Source: JBDTMC01 sp039934475 (GTDB taxonomy: Bacteria; Acidobacteriota; Terriglobia; Bryobacterales; Bryobacteraceae). From it: 6,034 bases of DNA. Shown here in pieces: positions 5,997 to 6,034 of this stretch (position 1 is its first letter; every line of letters starts with the position of its first letter). The stretch covers positions 1-6,034 of the forward strand of contig JBDTMC010000477.1 in NCBI GenBank assembly GCA_039934475.1, in the 5' to 3' direction. The notes under the pieces are model-generated. The model was not told the origin of the DNA and did no database searches. It saw only the letters and a list, made by a program, of their open reading frames with translations. A program made the position numbers and the translations under genes.

Positions 5997-6034
5997 AACC
6001 TTCACTGTATCGCTACCGGCTGGGGGAAGTCTTA

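Noticed and set aside
6006..6034. TAAGAC-17-GATACA on the minus strand as promoter of the peroxidase operon
   Set aside because: Both boxes match the consensus poorly; too weak to annotate, and the real promoter may lie beyond the right edge.

Overview
The window looks like chromosomal DNA of a GC-rich soil-type bacterium. The combination of a six-heme cytochrome with a P460-like front end, a lipid-anchored diheme peroxidase and a copper-protein/carboxypeptidase-regulatory hybrid is typical of Acidobacteria related to Solibacter/Bryobacter. That placement is inference from gene content, not from a marker gene.

Left part (1-937). The minus strand carries the first 271 residues of a membrane-bound M48-type zinc metalloprotease. 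It runs off the left edge exactly where the HExxH motif should begin. Between its start and the next gene is a short plus-strand stretch that reads, with one frameshift and one stop, like the C-terminal tail of a HicA toxin. It lies directly in front of an intact hicB antitoxin gene (938-1366). No complete hicA is present on either side, so hicB looks like the surviving half of a decayed toxin-antitoxin pair.

Middle (1367-4232). A 175-base intergenic stretch holds two small hairpins and a reasonable sigma-70-type promoter. It leads into an exported 896-residue protein with six CxxCH heme sites. Its N-terminal part resembles cytochrome P460, its middle is a multiheme core and its C-terminal part is a beta-rich domain with a TGHRFPSG motif.

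Right part (4229-6034). Two minus-strand genes form an operon with a 4-base ATGA overlap. The first encodes a lipoprotein diheme cytochrome c peroxidase of the CcpA/MauG superfamily. The second encodes a lipoprotein with an amicyanin-like copper site (His, then Cys-x-x-His-x-x-Met). The operon converges on the multiheme gene so tightly that both stop codons lie in the same CTAG.

Together the right two-thirds encodes an extracytoplasmic redox set: a multiheme enzyme or electron carrier, a peroxidase-like diheme protein and a probable copper electron carrier. That the three work together is a hypothesis from proximity and compatible chemistry; the substrate cannot be read from the sequence. No rRNA, tRNA, CRISPR array, insertion sequence or long repeat was seen, and no stretch over 300 bases is without a gene.
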